Assembly (NCBI GenBank): GCA_900547305.1
Contig: URGH01000019.1
Coordinates: forward strand, 1 to 37,037
Reading direction: 5' to 3'
Length of the DNA stretch: 37,037 nucleotides
DNA from: an uncultured Oscillospiraceae bacterium
Lineage (GTDB): Bacteria; Bacillota; Clostridia; Oscillospirales; Acutalibacteraceae
Shown here: positions 24,255 through 32,322 of the stretch, piece after piece
Layout: every line of letters begins with the position of its first letter
Numbering within the stretch: position 1 is the first letter of the stretch
Made by a program: the position numbers and the translations under genes
The notes under the pieces: generated by a model
The model's database searches: none
Told to the model about the DNA's origin: nothing
What the model saw: the letters and a program-made list of their open reading frames with translations, nothing else

Positions 24255-25604
24255 TTAAAAACCCATTCCGTTTTTGCCCGAGGTTCTCAGGTTGTGCATC
24301 ATTCGGCGCTTGCCGCCCTTTGTGTTCATCTGCTTAAACATCTTTTTCATCTGCTCGTACTGGCGCAAAAGCTTATTTACGTCCTCTACCCGCATACCCG
24401 AGCCCGCGGCTATTCGCCTGCGGCGCGAGGCATTTATTATATCGGGCTTTTCGCGCTCTTTTTTGGTCATTGATTTTATAATTGCCTCAATGCGGAGTAA
24501 CTGGCGGTCGTCAATATCAACATCCCGCAGCTGCTTATCCATTCCCGGCAGCATTGAAAGTATGCTCTTTAAAGAGCCCATTTTCTTTATCTGACGGAAC
24601 TGCTCCAAAAGGTCGTTCATATCAAAGCGGTTTTCTTCAAGCTTTCTTGCTGCCTCTTCCGCTTTTTTCTGGTCCATTTCGCTTTCTACCCGCTCTATAA
24701 GCGAGATAACATCGCCCATTCCCAGTATTCTTGAAGCCATTCTGTCGGGGTGGAATTCATCCAATTCATCCAGCTTTTCGCCCACACCCACAAACATTAT
24801 CGGCTTGCCCGTAACCGCCCTTACAGAGAGCGCCGCGCCGCCGCGCGTATCGCCGTCAAGCTTGGTTAAAATAACGCCGTCAATTTCAAGAATATCGTTA
24901 AACGCTTTGGCAATGTTTACCGCGTCCTGACCTACCATTGAGTCTATAACAAGCAGTATATCGTTCACCTCAACCGCCTCGGTTATGCGCTTCAGCTCCG
25001 CCATAAGCTCGTCGTCTATATGCAGTCTGCCCGCCGTATCGAGTATTACGAAATCATAGCCGTAATCCCGCGCGTGGGCTACCGCCTTTACCGCGGTTTT
25101 TTCGGGCTTTTCGGTTCCCATTTCAAAAACCGGCGTGTCAACCGCCTTGCCTACCACCTTTAACTGCTCAATAGCCGCAGGGCGGTAAATATCGCAGGCT
25201 ACAAGCAGCGGTCTGTGCCCCTGCGATTTCAAATACTTTGCAAGCTTTGCCGAGTGGGTGGTTTTACCCGAGCCTTGAAGACCGCACATCATAATAACGG
25301 TGGGAATTTTATTTGATATTTTAAGCCTTGCCTGCTCGCTGCCCATAAGGGCGGTAAGCTCTTCCTTGACTATTTTTACCACCGTTTGCGGGGCGGTAAG
25401 GCTTTCCATAACGTTTTCGCCTATGCACTTTTCGGTAACGGCGTTGGTAAAGTCCTTTGCGACCTTATAGTTAACGTCCGCCTCCAAAAGCGCTAAACGC
25501 ACCTCGCGCATTGCGGTTTTAACGTCCGCCTCGCTCAGCTTTCCCTTAGAACGCAGGCGCTTGAACACGCCTGACAGCTTATCGGATAAATTATCAAACG
25601 CCAT
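24255..25604 (-). CDS. ffh: Signal recognition particle protein Ffh
   Basis: Ffh binds signal sequences of nascent membrane proteins together with the SRP RNA and docks on FtsY. The 449 residues hold the N helical bundle (about 1-90), the GTPase G domain with GLQGSGKTT (about 108-116), DTAGRLHID (about 190), TKLDGDTRGG (about 247-256), and a Met-rich M domain (about 300-449) with the RNA-binding GSGM segment. It starts 12 bases after ylxM, the standard pairing. The usual P-loop GAGKTTT reads GSGKTTH here, a minor variation. Confidence 0.97.
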   Translation of the reverse strand: MAFDNLSDKLSGVFKRLRSKGKLSEADVKTAMREVRLALLEADVNYKVAKDFTNAVTEKCIGENVMESLTAPQTVVKIVKEELTALMGSEQARLKISNKIPTVIMMCGLQGSGKTTHSAKLAKYLKSQGHRPLLVACDIYRPAAIEQLKVVGKAVDTPVFEMGTEKPEKTAVKAVAHARDYGYDFVILDTAGRLHIDDELMAELKRITEAVEVNDILLVIDSMVGQDAVNIAKAFNDILEIDGVILTKLDGDTRGGAALSVRAVTGKPIMFVGVGEKLDELDEFHPDRMASRILGMGDVISLIERVESEMDQKKAEEAARKLEENRFDMNDLLEQFRQIKKMGSLKSILSMLPGMDKQLRDVDIDDRQLLRIEAIIKSMTKKEREKPDIINASRRRRIAAGSGMRVEDVNKLLRQYEQMKKMFKQMNTKGGKRRMMHNLRTSGKNGMGF

Positions 25605-25616
25605 TTACACACACTC

Positions 25617-25925
25617 CTAAAGCTTTTCTATAATTTCGGCAGCCTTTTCCGCAGCCTTTTTATCCCCCGCTTTTAAATCGGGTACTACGGCGCGCAGCTC
25701 TTCAAAGCGCTCGCAGTAGCGGCATTCCTCTTCAAACGCGTTAAGGCTTTTTACCGCCCGCTTTATTTGGTCGTTTACCCCCTGGCGGGTTATGCCCTCG
25801 TTTTCGGCAATTTCGGAAAGCGACAAATCATCGTTATAATAATAAGCAGTCAGCTTTCGCTGCTTTTCGCCCAAAAACGCGCCGTAAACATCCAGCAAAG
25901 CGGAAATATGCAAATTTTTCTCCAT
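25617..25925 (-). CDS. ylxM: YlxM, SRP-associated helix-turn-helix protein
   Basis: A 102-residue sigma-70-region-4-like HTH protein of the UPF0122 family. The core is YYNDDLSLSEIAENEGITRQ followed by GVNDQIKRAVKSL, which matches YlxM. It is generally next to ffh and has been reported to modulate SRP GTPase activity in some Gram-positives. The ATG has GGTGAGGTG upstream. A consensus promoter and an overlapping palindrome lie just before it, so it is the first gene of the SRP-S16-KhpA transcript. Confidence 0.92.
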   Translation of the reverse strand: MEKNLHISALLDVYGAFLGEKQRKLTAYYYNDDLSLSEIAENEGITRQGVNDQIKRAVKSLNAFEEECRYCERFEELRAVVPDLKAGDKKAAEKAAEIIEKL

Positions 25926-25933
25926 AAAAGCAC

Positions 25934-25966
25934 CTCACCTGTAAAGTTCAGAGCTTTACAAGTGAG
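25934..25966. promoter_or_regulatory. 13-bp palindrome at the ylxM start region
   Basis: CTCACCTGTAAAG (25934-25946) and CTTTACAAGTGAG (25954-25966) pair with one G-U/T-G position and a 7-base loop. It lies directly downstream of the -10, covers the expected transcription start, and its gene-proximal arm contains the ylxM ribosome site (AGGTGAG). Confidence 0.6.
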
Positions 25967-25995
25967 ATTATAGCATATATTTATAGGTATGTCAA
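25967..25995 (-). promoter_or_regulatory. Consensus promoter of ylxM-ffh-rpsP-khpA
   Basis: Minus strand TTGACA (25990-25995), 17-bp spacer, TATAAT (25967-25972) with TGC before the -10. A perfect match to the sigma-A consensus, suiting a highly expressed operon. Confidence 0.9.
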
Positions 25996-26005
25996 GTATT
26001 TTTCT

Positions 26006-28792
26006 TTACATGCTTGACATTATTTTGCGCAGCTCTTTGCTGTCCGCCTTATCTATTTTACCGTCGCGGTTTATATCGGCATAGGGCGCGTCATACACGT
26101 CGGTATTTTCGGCAATAAGATCCGCAAGCACGGTGTAATCGGTCATATCCACCGTGCCGTCGCCGTTTATATCGCCAGCCGTTCTCGGGTCGGTATCAAA
26201 AAGTATTTTACGCAGCATAGCTACGTCCGAGGCGCCTATATTCCCGTCGCCGTCCAAATCACAAAACGGGTCATACGCGCTGCCCGCATTTGCCGCAGCC
26301 TTTTTCACCTTTACAAGGTCTATAATATCAATGCTGCTGTTGAGTTCGGCGTCACCTGTGAAGCCCGCCTTAATATTTGCGATTTCGCTGCTCTTTGTAA
26401 CTATCAGTCCGCTCGCGCTTCTGAAAACCCATTCCTTATTATCGGGGTTGTAGCCGCAGGTTTCAAATCCGTCGCTGTATTCTATATCGATATCGGTATC
26501 TCTTATAATAACGGTATCGTCAGTGTAATTATAATTTTTTGAATAGGTAATATCAATATCGGTTTCACCGAAATATTTTTGCAGAAGCTCTTTTGCCTCG
26601 GCAGCCGTGGCTACATAATAGTAGCCCTTGTCGTCTTCCTTTATTTTATCGTTAAATTCCTGATCAAACCGATAGTCTATTTCCATTTCCATAAGCGCCG
26701 AAAGCATGGCGTCTATTCTGTCAACCGTCACGTTCCCGCGAAACGCGGTATTACCCGCGCTCAACGCCGCATATTTATCGGCAAAATAGCTGAGCTTGAA
26801 ATACGTCTCGAACCATTTTGAATCAATTTTGTTGCTTTCAAGACCGAGGTATTCAACATAAAGTTCTTTGCCGAGATCGTTCACTATCGACCCGTTTTCA
26901 GAGGCTGCCTTCCATGAGAATATAAGACCTTTAAGCAATTTATTGTCTGTGGCAACGTTGAACCCGAAAAATTTATTGTATCCGCCGTAATATCCGTCAA
27001 TGCCCAAAACGGTATAATTCTCTGTTTCCTTTTTATCCTTTCTTACAAGGCTTATTACAAGCTCCTTGTCTCCGCTGAGTTTAATTTCACTGTACGGATT
27101 TTCCACAAGCTTTACCTTAAAGCTTGTATCTACGCCCATAAATTTTGCTTTCACGGTGTATGTTCCCGGCTCGGTCCACGGAGATTTCTTTTGGTCTTCC
27201 GTATCAAGTTCAAGCCAGTATCCGGTTTTTGCATATACATCGTAAGAATTGTATTCCTCCGCAGAGCCGTCGTTATAGTTTACCGTAATTGTGTAGTCCA
27301 AAAAATCCAAGTAATAAACTCCGTCTACTGCATTACCCAAATATAACTCGCCGTTCGGCACTACCGTAACCGATTTAACCGGAGATTGCACAACCTCAAC
27401 CTCAAATTCACACTCGCGGTACATAAACTTACCTTTGGCTGTGTGCTTGCCAAGCCCCCACTGATTAGAATATGACTGGTCGTCCGTCATGTAAAAATCG
27501 GAATCAAATTCCCTCTTAAGTTTATATACCTCATCATAAGTGTATACTCTCGGCTTATCCTCGCTTTTCAGCTTTACGGTAATCACGGGCTCCGTCATAT
27601 AAAGTCTGTAACGGTTGTATTGTCTGTCATCTTCCCATATTTGGTCTGTATTGTCTACATCCTTTATCAGTTTTCTTGTTGCCCTGACCGAAATACTTTC
27701 AACCGGATTCTCGGTTATTTCCACCGAAAACTTCTTTTTCAAGCTGCCGAAATTAAACGTTACCGTGTGGATACCGGGTTCCCAGCTGTAATCCGCGTCC
27801 TGATCGGTTTCAAAGCTGTAGTTTACACCGTATTTTTGAGCAACCTCATACATATCCCAGTACTCGTATTTCTCAACCGTTCCGTTTTTAAGATTAAGGG
27901 TTATTTCGGGCGCAAAATCGGAAATTTCGTATATCTTATATATATCGTCGGAACCGCTCCAAAAATCGTGCATGTCGCCCTCAATAACCTTTTGAGTCGC
28001 CTTTACATCAAGCGACTCTATCGGGAACTCGATAATTGAAAAACCGAGTTCACATTCCGCACCCATATAATTCAGCTTTACCGAATAGTTGTTCCCCTGC
28101 GTCCACGGGCTTTGACTTGTCTGCTTGAGTTTTTCCGTTTCGGTTATCATATGCCCGGTGTTCATGCCGAAATTATACCAATCGTAATACTTCACATCCT
28201 GCGAGGTGCCGTCCTTATAATACACAGTCAAAGTGGTTTCAAGAGCGGAAATTATCTGCGGAATATTATAACAATACCATTTGCCCGAATCGGATTGCAC
28301 ATAATCCCCGTTCATATTTTCATATACGGTTTTACGCTCGGTTTTAGAAACGGAAATGCTTTCCACCGGATTTTCTACTACCTCAACCTCAACCTCGCAC
28401 GAAATTTCTTCGCCGTTATTATAGTAATTTTCAAGCGTTAATACAAATTTATGTGTTCCGAGAGTCCATTGCCTGCTATCGGTTTCATAAACACTGTAAT
28501 AGCTGAATCTAAAACCGTCCCCGTTCGACTCGCCGTAATTGTAGCTTTGGCAGGTGCCGTCGCTGAAATTAACGGTTACAATAGGCTTTGCGTCATACAA
28601 GCTATATTGAAAATATTCGTCTTCTTTTCCTTCGTTTATTAAATCTCCGTCTAAATTTTCAATTAACGTCTTCTGAGCAAATGCCGAAATACTTTCGGGC
28701 ACACGCTCATTAGTACCGTCCGCCGCGGCTGCAAACGGCAAGGCCGTAAATATCATTAGCGCCGCAATAATTACAGATAATATTTTCTTCAT
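26006..28792 (-). CDS. Secreted five-repeat protein with tandem dockerins
   Basis: 928 residues. A signal peptide (about 1-23) is followed by five tandem units of about 100-110 residues, each a beta-rich Ig-like module with an [IV]TV-x-[YLF]-x-DG core and a closing ENPVESI-like junction (PVESISV, PIESLDV, PVESISV, PVKSVTV). A helical/mixed region follows (about 570-790), then a C-terminal pair of dockerin modules with calcium-loop motifs DLDGDGNIGASD, GDINGDGTVDMTD and DINRDGKIDKAD (about 800-928). The first loop (AELNSSIDIID) is degenerate. No catalytic domain is recognised, so an adhesion or scaffold-attached role is inferred. It has its own promoter. The preceding and following genes are housekeeping. 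Confidence 0.85.
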   Translation of the reverse strand: MKKILSVIIAALMIFTALPFAAAADGTNERVPESISAFAQKTLIENLDGDLINEGKEDEYFQYSLYDAKPIVTVNFSDGTCQSYNYGESNGDGFRFSYYSVYETDSRQWTLGTHKFVLTLENYYNNGEEISCEVEVEVVENPVESISVSKTERKTVYENMNGDYVQSDSGKWYCYNIPQIISALETTLTVYYKDGTSQDVKYYDWYNFGMNTGHMITETEKLKQTSQSPWTQGNNYSVKLNYMGAECELGFSIIEFPIESLDVKATQKVIEGDMHDFWSGSDDIYKIYEISDFAPEITLNLKNGTVEKYEYWDMYEVAQKYGVNYSFETDQDADYSWEPGIHTVTFNFGSLKKKFSVEITENPVESISVRATRKLIKDVDNTDQIWEDDRQYNRYRLYMTEPVITVKLKSEDKPRVYTYDEVYKLKREFDSDFYMTDDQSYSNQWGLGKHTAKGKFMYRECEFEVEVVQSPVKSVTVVPNGELYLGNAVDGVYYLDFLDYTITVNYNDGSAEEYNSYDVYAKTGYWLELDTEDQKKSPWTEPGTYTVKAKFMGVDTSFKVKLVENPYSEIKLSGDKELVISLVRKDKKETENYTVLGIDGYYGGYNKFFGFNVATDNKLLKGLIFSWKAASENGSIVNDLGKELYVEYLGLESNKIDSKWFETYFKLSYFADKYAALSAGNTAFRGNVTVDRIDAMLSALMEMEIDYRFDQEFNDKIKEDDKGYYYVATAAEAKELLQKYFGETDIDITYSKNYNYTDDTVIIRDTDIDIEYSDGFETCGYNPDNKEWVFRSASGLIVTKSSEIANIKAGFTGDAELNSSIDIIDLVKVKKAAANAGSAYDPFCDLDGDGNIGASDVAMLRKILFDTDPRTAGDINGDGTVDMTDYTVLADLIAENTDVYDAPYADINRDGKIDKADSKELRKIMSSM

Positions 28793-28816
28793 AAGGTCAT
28801 CGCCCCTTTCAGTTTA

Positions 28817-28845
28817 ATATTACTGTATTTTCCCATTAAAGTCAA
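28817..28845 (-). promoter_or_regulatory. Promoter of the dockerin-protein gene
   Basis: Minus strand TTGACT (28840-28845), 17-bp spacer, TAATAT (28817-28822), 25 bases before the ATG. Confidence 0.75.
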
Positions 28846-28871
28846 CATAATACTATACCGATTGCATATTA

Positions 28872-29489
28872 TTAAGAAAAATGTTTTTTAAAATCCTCAA
28901 AAATTTCCACAGCCTTAAAGCGCATAATATATTTTTGCGGGTGCTCCGCTATCTCGGCGGAGGCTTTGCTTGTGCTGTCGGATAATTCAGCCCCCTGCGC
29001 TGCGGCGGGAATACACACCGCAGGAAAAACAACGCACCACCAGTTTTTGCCCTCGGCTTTACCGAGCCTTATTATGAGCGAGCGGTAATTGCCAGCCGGT
29101 AAAGTAAAGGTCTCGTATTCGCGCGTTTCAAAATAGCTGTTGCCTATTTCAGCAGTTGCGCCGTAGCCGAAGCCGTTTTCTTCAAGCGTTTCCGCGGCAT
29201 ATTCCGCTATATTGCCGAGTCTTTCTGCGGCTTTTTTCTCCGCGTCGGCAAGACCCGCCGCGCCCGAGAAAATATCCGTTGTCTCGCGCAATATTCTGTC
29301 GCGCACCAAAAGCTTTACCGCCTGGTCTGCCTCGGAATTTGAATTTGCGATTATATGTAACCGCAAAACGTTTTGTCTTAAATCATCACAAGCGGCATCA
29401 AAGCGCGCAAAGGATGTAAATACGGCAAAAAGCAACCCCATAAATAATGCAAGCTCCGCCGTAAAACGCCGTGAAATTGTCTTTTTCAT
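28872..29489 (-). CDS. spoIIR: Stage II sporulation protein R
   Basis: SpoIIR is made in the forespore and secreted into the intermembrane space, where it triggers SpoIIGA to cleave pro-sigma-E in the mother cell. The 205 residues begin with a signal/anchor helix (about 10-28), followed by the diagnostic VLRLHIIANSNSEADQ block (about 42-57), KLLVRDRIL, and the GNYRSLIIRLGKAEGKNWWC segment near 130-150. Length is typical. A sigma-F-like promoter lies just upstream, divergent from degV. Presence of this gene shows a sporulating ancestry. Confidence 0.93.
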   Translation of the reverse strand: MKKTISRRFTAELALFMGLLFAVFTSFARFDAACDDLRQNVLRLHIIANSNSEADQAVKLLVRDRILRETTDIFSGAAGLADAEKKAAERLGNIAEYAAETLEENGFGYGATAEIGNSYFETREYETFTLPAGNYRSLIIRLGKAEGKNWWCVVFPAVCIPAAAQGAELSDSTSKASAEIAEHPQKYIMRFKAVEIFEDFKKHFS

Positions 29490-29513
29490 TTTTGCAACAT
29501 TCCTTTCAGCTTG

Positions 29514-29542
29514 AATATTGCCGATTTTTTCCTTATTTATTC
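29514..29542 (-). promoter_or_regulatory. Candidate sigma-F promoter of spoIIR
   Basis: Minus strand GAATA (29538-29542), 15-base spacer, GGCAATATT (29514-29522). The -10 fits GGNNANANT exactly and the -35 fits GYATA with one mismatch. spoIIR is a sigma-F gene in B. subtilis, so the match is expected. Confidence 0.5.
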
Positions 29543-29551
29543 AATAAAATG

Positions 29552-29580
29552 TTGCTAAATTTGTCTCGGTATGATATAAT
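29552..29580 (+). promoter_or_regulatory. Promoter of degV
   Basis: TTGCTA (29552-29557), 17-bp spacer, TATAAT (29575-29580) with TG one base upstream of the -10 (extended -10). Confidence 0.75.
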
Positions 29581-29615
29581 ACTGAAAAATATAAAAATTT
29601 CTGGAGGGTTCTGCA

Positions 29616-30473
29616 TTGAATTCCGATATAGTAATAACAAGCGACAGCACTACCGATTTAAGCCCCGAGCTTAAAGAAAGATACGGCGTTGAAATATGCC
29701 CGCTCGGCGTAACGCTCGGCGGCAAAACCTATATTGACGGGGTTGATATTACCCCCGACGATATTTACGCTCATCACGATAAAACCGGCGAGTTGCCTAA
29801 GACCTCCGCCACCAATGTGGGCGAATGTCTCGATTTTTTCAAGAAATTTACCGAGAGCGGCAAAACCGTAATTCACTTTACCATAAGCTCGGATATGTCC
29901 TCTACATACGCCAACGCCTGCCTTGCGGCCGAGGAGCTTGAAAACGTTTATGTTATAAACACCGAAAACCTTTCCACGGGCGGCGGACTTTTGGTTGTTG
30001 CCGCGGCACAAATGCGTGACAACGGGCTTGCGGCAGAGGAAATTGTTGAAAAAACAAAGGCGCTTGTGCCCTGTGTTGACGCGTCGTTTGTAATTGACAG
30101 CCTTGAATATCTTTACAAGGGCGGGCGCTGCTCGGCACTTGCAATGTTCGGCGCGAATCTTTTAAAGCTTAAACCCTGTATTCAGGTTAAAAACGGCAAA
30201 ATGGACGTTGCTAAAAAATACCGCGGTAAATACGACGAGGTTTTAAAGCAGTACATTCGCGAAAAGGTTACGGATTATTCGGATATAATTCTTGACCGCG
30301 TGTTTATAACCCACGCCGGCTGCGACAGTAAGCTGGTTGACGAAATTGTGGCGCTTGTAAAGGAACTTGCCCCCTTTAAGGAGGTATATATGACCCGCGC
30401 GGGCTGCACCGTTTCTTCGCACTGCGGAGCAAATACTTTAGGCGTTCTCTTTATAAGAAAGTCACCTATTTAA
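29616..30473 (+). CDS. DegV family fatty-acid-binding protein
   Basis: A 285-residue DegV (FakB-type) protein. The N-terminal ITSDSTTDLSPEL block and the GVTLGGKTYIDGVDI segment are typical, as are HFTISSDMSSTY (about 88-99) and DSLEYLYKGGRCS (about 160-172). In Firmicutes, FakB proteins carry a fatty acid to the kinase FakA for incorporation into phospholipid. The TTG start at 29616 follows GGAGGG (29603-29608) with 7-base spacing. No fakA is nearby, as is usual for scattered FakB paralogues. Confidence 0.92.
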   Translation: MNSDIVITSDSTTDLSPELKERYGVEICPLGVTLGGKTYIDGVDITPDDIYAHHDKTGELPKTSATNVGECLDFFKKFTESGKTVIHFTISSDMSSTYANACLAAEELENVYVINTENLSTGGGLLVVAAAQMRDNGLAAEEIVEKTKALVPCVDASFVIDSLEYLYKGGRCSALAMFGANLLKLKPCIQVKNGKMDVAKKYRGKYDEVLKQYIREKVTDYSDIILDRVFITHAGCDSKLVDEIVALVKELAPFKEVYMTRAGCTVSSHCGANTLGVLFIRKSPI

Positions 30474-30486
30474 GTATTTTGCATAG

Positions 30487-30613
30487 TATATAGCAGGGGT
30501 TGCCATGGGATATCCCGAATATCGGCGGCGGCTCGGAGCTGTCTGCAAATAACCGATACAGACCCCTTTATATAGATCGCCCCTGCGGGTTATGCCCGCA
30601 GGGGCGCTTTTTG
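30487..30613 (+). ncRNA. Candidate structured RNA after degV
   Basis: About 90 bases closed by a long stem: TATATA-(GCA)-GGGGT (30487-30500) pairs with ACCCC-(TT)-TATATA (30562-30574). Inside are GGG-ATAT-CCC (30507-30516) and TATCGG/CCGATA (30520-30525/30553-30558), which encloses CGGCT/AGCTG. It is followed directly by a strong terminator. No open frame uses it, and no downstream gene on this strand is close, so a stand-alone RNA or a processed 3' UTR of degV is more likely than a riboswitch. I cannot match it to 6S, SRP RNA, tmRNA or RNase P; no clear own promoter is seen. Confidence 0.35.
30578..30613 (+). terminator. Strong terminator
   Basis: Perfect 12-bp stem CGCCCCTGCGGG (30578-30589) / CCCGCAGGGGCG (30595-30606), 5-base loop, then CTTTTTG. 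Terminates degV and/or the structured RNA. Confidence 0.9.
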
Positions 30614-30637
30614 TGTCAAGAAATATATTTAAAGTGA

Positions 30638-30800
30638 AAATACCACTCAGACAAATTAGACATTAGATGTTAGAAAATACCCCTCAGTCGCCTGTCGGCG
30701 CCAGCTCCCCTCTGTTTCGGCAAAGCCGAAAAGAAGGGAGCCTAAAAAGCCTCCCCTGTGTAAGGGGAGGTGGGGCGGGAATCCGCCTCGGAGGGGTTGT
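30638..30800. repeat. Dispersed hairpin-heptad repeat, copy 3
   Basis: Three heptads TTAGAYR-like (30656-30676), then ACCCCTCAGTCG and an imperfect long hairpin (CTCCCCTCTGTTTCGGC, 30705-30721, against GCCGAAAAGAAGGGAG), then CCTCCCC/GGGGAGG. The hairpin arms are near-identical to copy 4 at 36745. This, with the RNA and terminator above, fills the 383-base gap between degV and mtaB. Confidence 0.7.
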
Positions 30801-30856
30801 AAAATCAGGCAAATTGCAAATCCAAAAACAATAACTGTTTTATTATAAATGACAAA

Positions 30857-32164
30857 TTATTCAGCAGATTTCAAGTTTTGTATATATTCACCTATACAGC
30901 ACTCTTTTTCAGCCGAAATTATTTTAACGGGAAGTATTTCGCCTGTGTGGGGTTCATCGCTTTTAACCCGCACCCTTGAGTAATTCGGGGTGTAGCCCTC
31001 GGCAAAGCCCTTTTCAGACGTTTCAAAAAGCACATATTCGGTTTTGCCTATAAGTTCCTTTAAAAATTCTTCTTCGCAGGCAAGGGCTGTTTCTATCATT
31101 CTGCGGCTGCGCTCGGCTTTTTCGGCGCGGGTTATTTGTGCGGGCAGACCGTAAGCCACCGTGCCGCGCCGCCTTGAATACGCAAAAACGTGTGTTTTTG
31201 CAAAGCCTATTTCCTTTACAAAGGCAAGGCTTTTTGAAAATTCCTCTTCGGTTTCTCCCGCAAAGCCCACCATTACGTCGGTCGTGACCGACGCGTCCTC
31301 AAAAACCGCGCGTATGCGGCTTACAAGGTCGCGGTAAAACGCAGTATCGTAGTGCCTGTTCATTCTTTTAAGGGTTTCATCGCACCCCGATTGCAGCGAT
31401 AAATGGAACTGCGGGCAGAACTTTTTCTGCTCTTTAAGCCTTTCAAGCACATTATCGCTTATGTGGTCGGGTTCCAGCGAGCCTAAGCGCACCCTTTTAA
31501 TGCCGTCGGGTCTTGCCGCAGCCTCCACCGCGTCACAAACATCAGTATTTTCGCCCTTTCCGTAAGATGTAAGGTTTATTCCCACAAGCACAATTTCCGA
31601 AAAACCCGCACGGCTTAAGGTTTCCGCCTCCGCCGCAATTTCCGCAAGCGGCTTTGAGCGCACGCTGCCGCGGGCAGTGGGTATAATGCAGTATGTACAG
31701 TAGCGGTCGCAGCCGTCCTCTATTTTCATATACGCCCGCGTGCGTTCCGCAAAGTTTGAAAGCACGGGCGTGTTAAAGCGCTCGGTTTTTTTATGCTCGC
31801 TTACTTCAAAAATACGCTCGCCGTCCTTTAAAAAGCGCTCGGCGTATTCAACCGTTTTTTTAACGTCGGTATTGCCGCAAACTATATCTGCGTCGGTAAG
31901 CTCGCGCGCCTCCTCGGAAAATGCCTGCACCATACAGCCGGTAAGAATTATTATCGCCTCGGGGTTTTCGCGGCGCACCTTGTGCAGTATCTGCCGTGTT
32001 TTGCGGTCGCTCTCCGCCGTTACGGTGCAGGAGTTTATAACCGCCGCGTCAAATGGAGCGCCGTTCGGCACAGGCGTGTGCCCAGCGGCGGCGAACGCCT
32101 CGCGCATTGCCTCGGTTTCGTATTGATTTACCTTGCAGCCGAGTGTATAAAAAGTAACCTTCAT
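30857..32164 (-). CDS. mtaB: tRNA t6A37 methylthiotransferase MtaB
   Basis: A 435-residue radical-SAM methylthiotransferase that converts t6A37 to ms2t6A37 in ANN-decoding tRNAs. The N-terminal UPF0004 domain has TLGCKVNQYE (Cys10), NSCTVTAESDRKTRQ and LTGCMVQ, the three cluster cysteines. The radical-SAM motif is CDRYCTYC (about 154-161). A TRAM-like C-terminus is visible from about 370. GCKVNQYE and the lack of MiaB-type insertions favour MtaB over MiaB. It has its own promoter. Confidence 0.93.
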   Translation of the reverse strand: MKVTFYTLGCKVNQYETEAMREAFAAAGHTPVPNGAPFDAAVINSCTVTAESDRKTRQILHKVRRENPEAIIILTGCMVQAFSEEARELTDADIVCGNTDVKKTVEYAERFLKDGERIFEVSEHKKTERFNTPVLSNFAERTRAYMKIEDGCDRYCTYCIIPTARGSVRSKPLAEIAAEAETLSRAGFSEIVLVGINLTSYGKGENTDVCDAVEAAARPDGIKRVRLGSLEPDHISDNVLERLKEQKKFCPQFHLSLQSGCDETLKRMNRHYDTAFYRDLVSRIRAVFEDASVTTDVMVGFAGETEEEFSKSLAFVKEIGFAKTHVFAYSRRRGTVAYGLPAQITRAEKAERSRRMIETALACEEEFLKELIGKTEYVLFETSEKGFAEGYTPNYSRVRVKSDEPHTGEILPVKIISAEKECCIGEYIQNLKSAE

Positions 32165-32192
32165 TTTTAATCTCCGTAAAATTTATAAAATG

Positions 32193-32221
32193 ATTATACA
32201 ATGAAATTTAATAAAATTCAA
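32193..32221 (-). promoter_or_regulatory. Promoter of mtaB
   Basis: Minus strand TTGAAT (32216-32221), 17-bp spacer, TATAAT (32193-32198), 28 bases before the ATG. Confidence 0.8.
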
Positions 32222-32271
32222 TACATAGCCGATTTTTAAGTAAAAAAAGCCGATTGCAAACTGATTGGTAA

Positions 32272-32300
32272 TTGTATTTTACGGAAAAATATGTTATTAT
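32272..32300 (+). promoter_or_regulatory. Promoter of the nucleotidyltransferase-nagBA operon
   Basis: TTGTAT (32272-32277), 17-bp spacer, TATTAT (32295-32300) with TG one base upstream of the -10. It lies 22 bases before the ATG at 32323. No clear NagR/GntR operator is recognised. Confidence 0.6.
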
Positions 32301-32322
32301 AGGCTTAAAAGGAGTGTTGTTT

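Noticed and set aside
30487..30574. SRP RNA (ffs) or 6S RNA
   Set aside because: The conserved SRP apical loop sequence is not present and the length is too short for 6S RNA; kept only as an unnamed structured RNA.
32272..32322. 17-residue N-terminal extension of the nucleotidyltransferase
   Set aside because: It overlaps the promoter, and the Rossmann motif begins right after the ATG at 32323, which has a good ribosome site.
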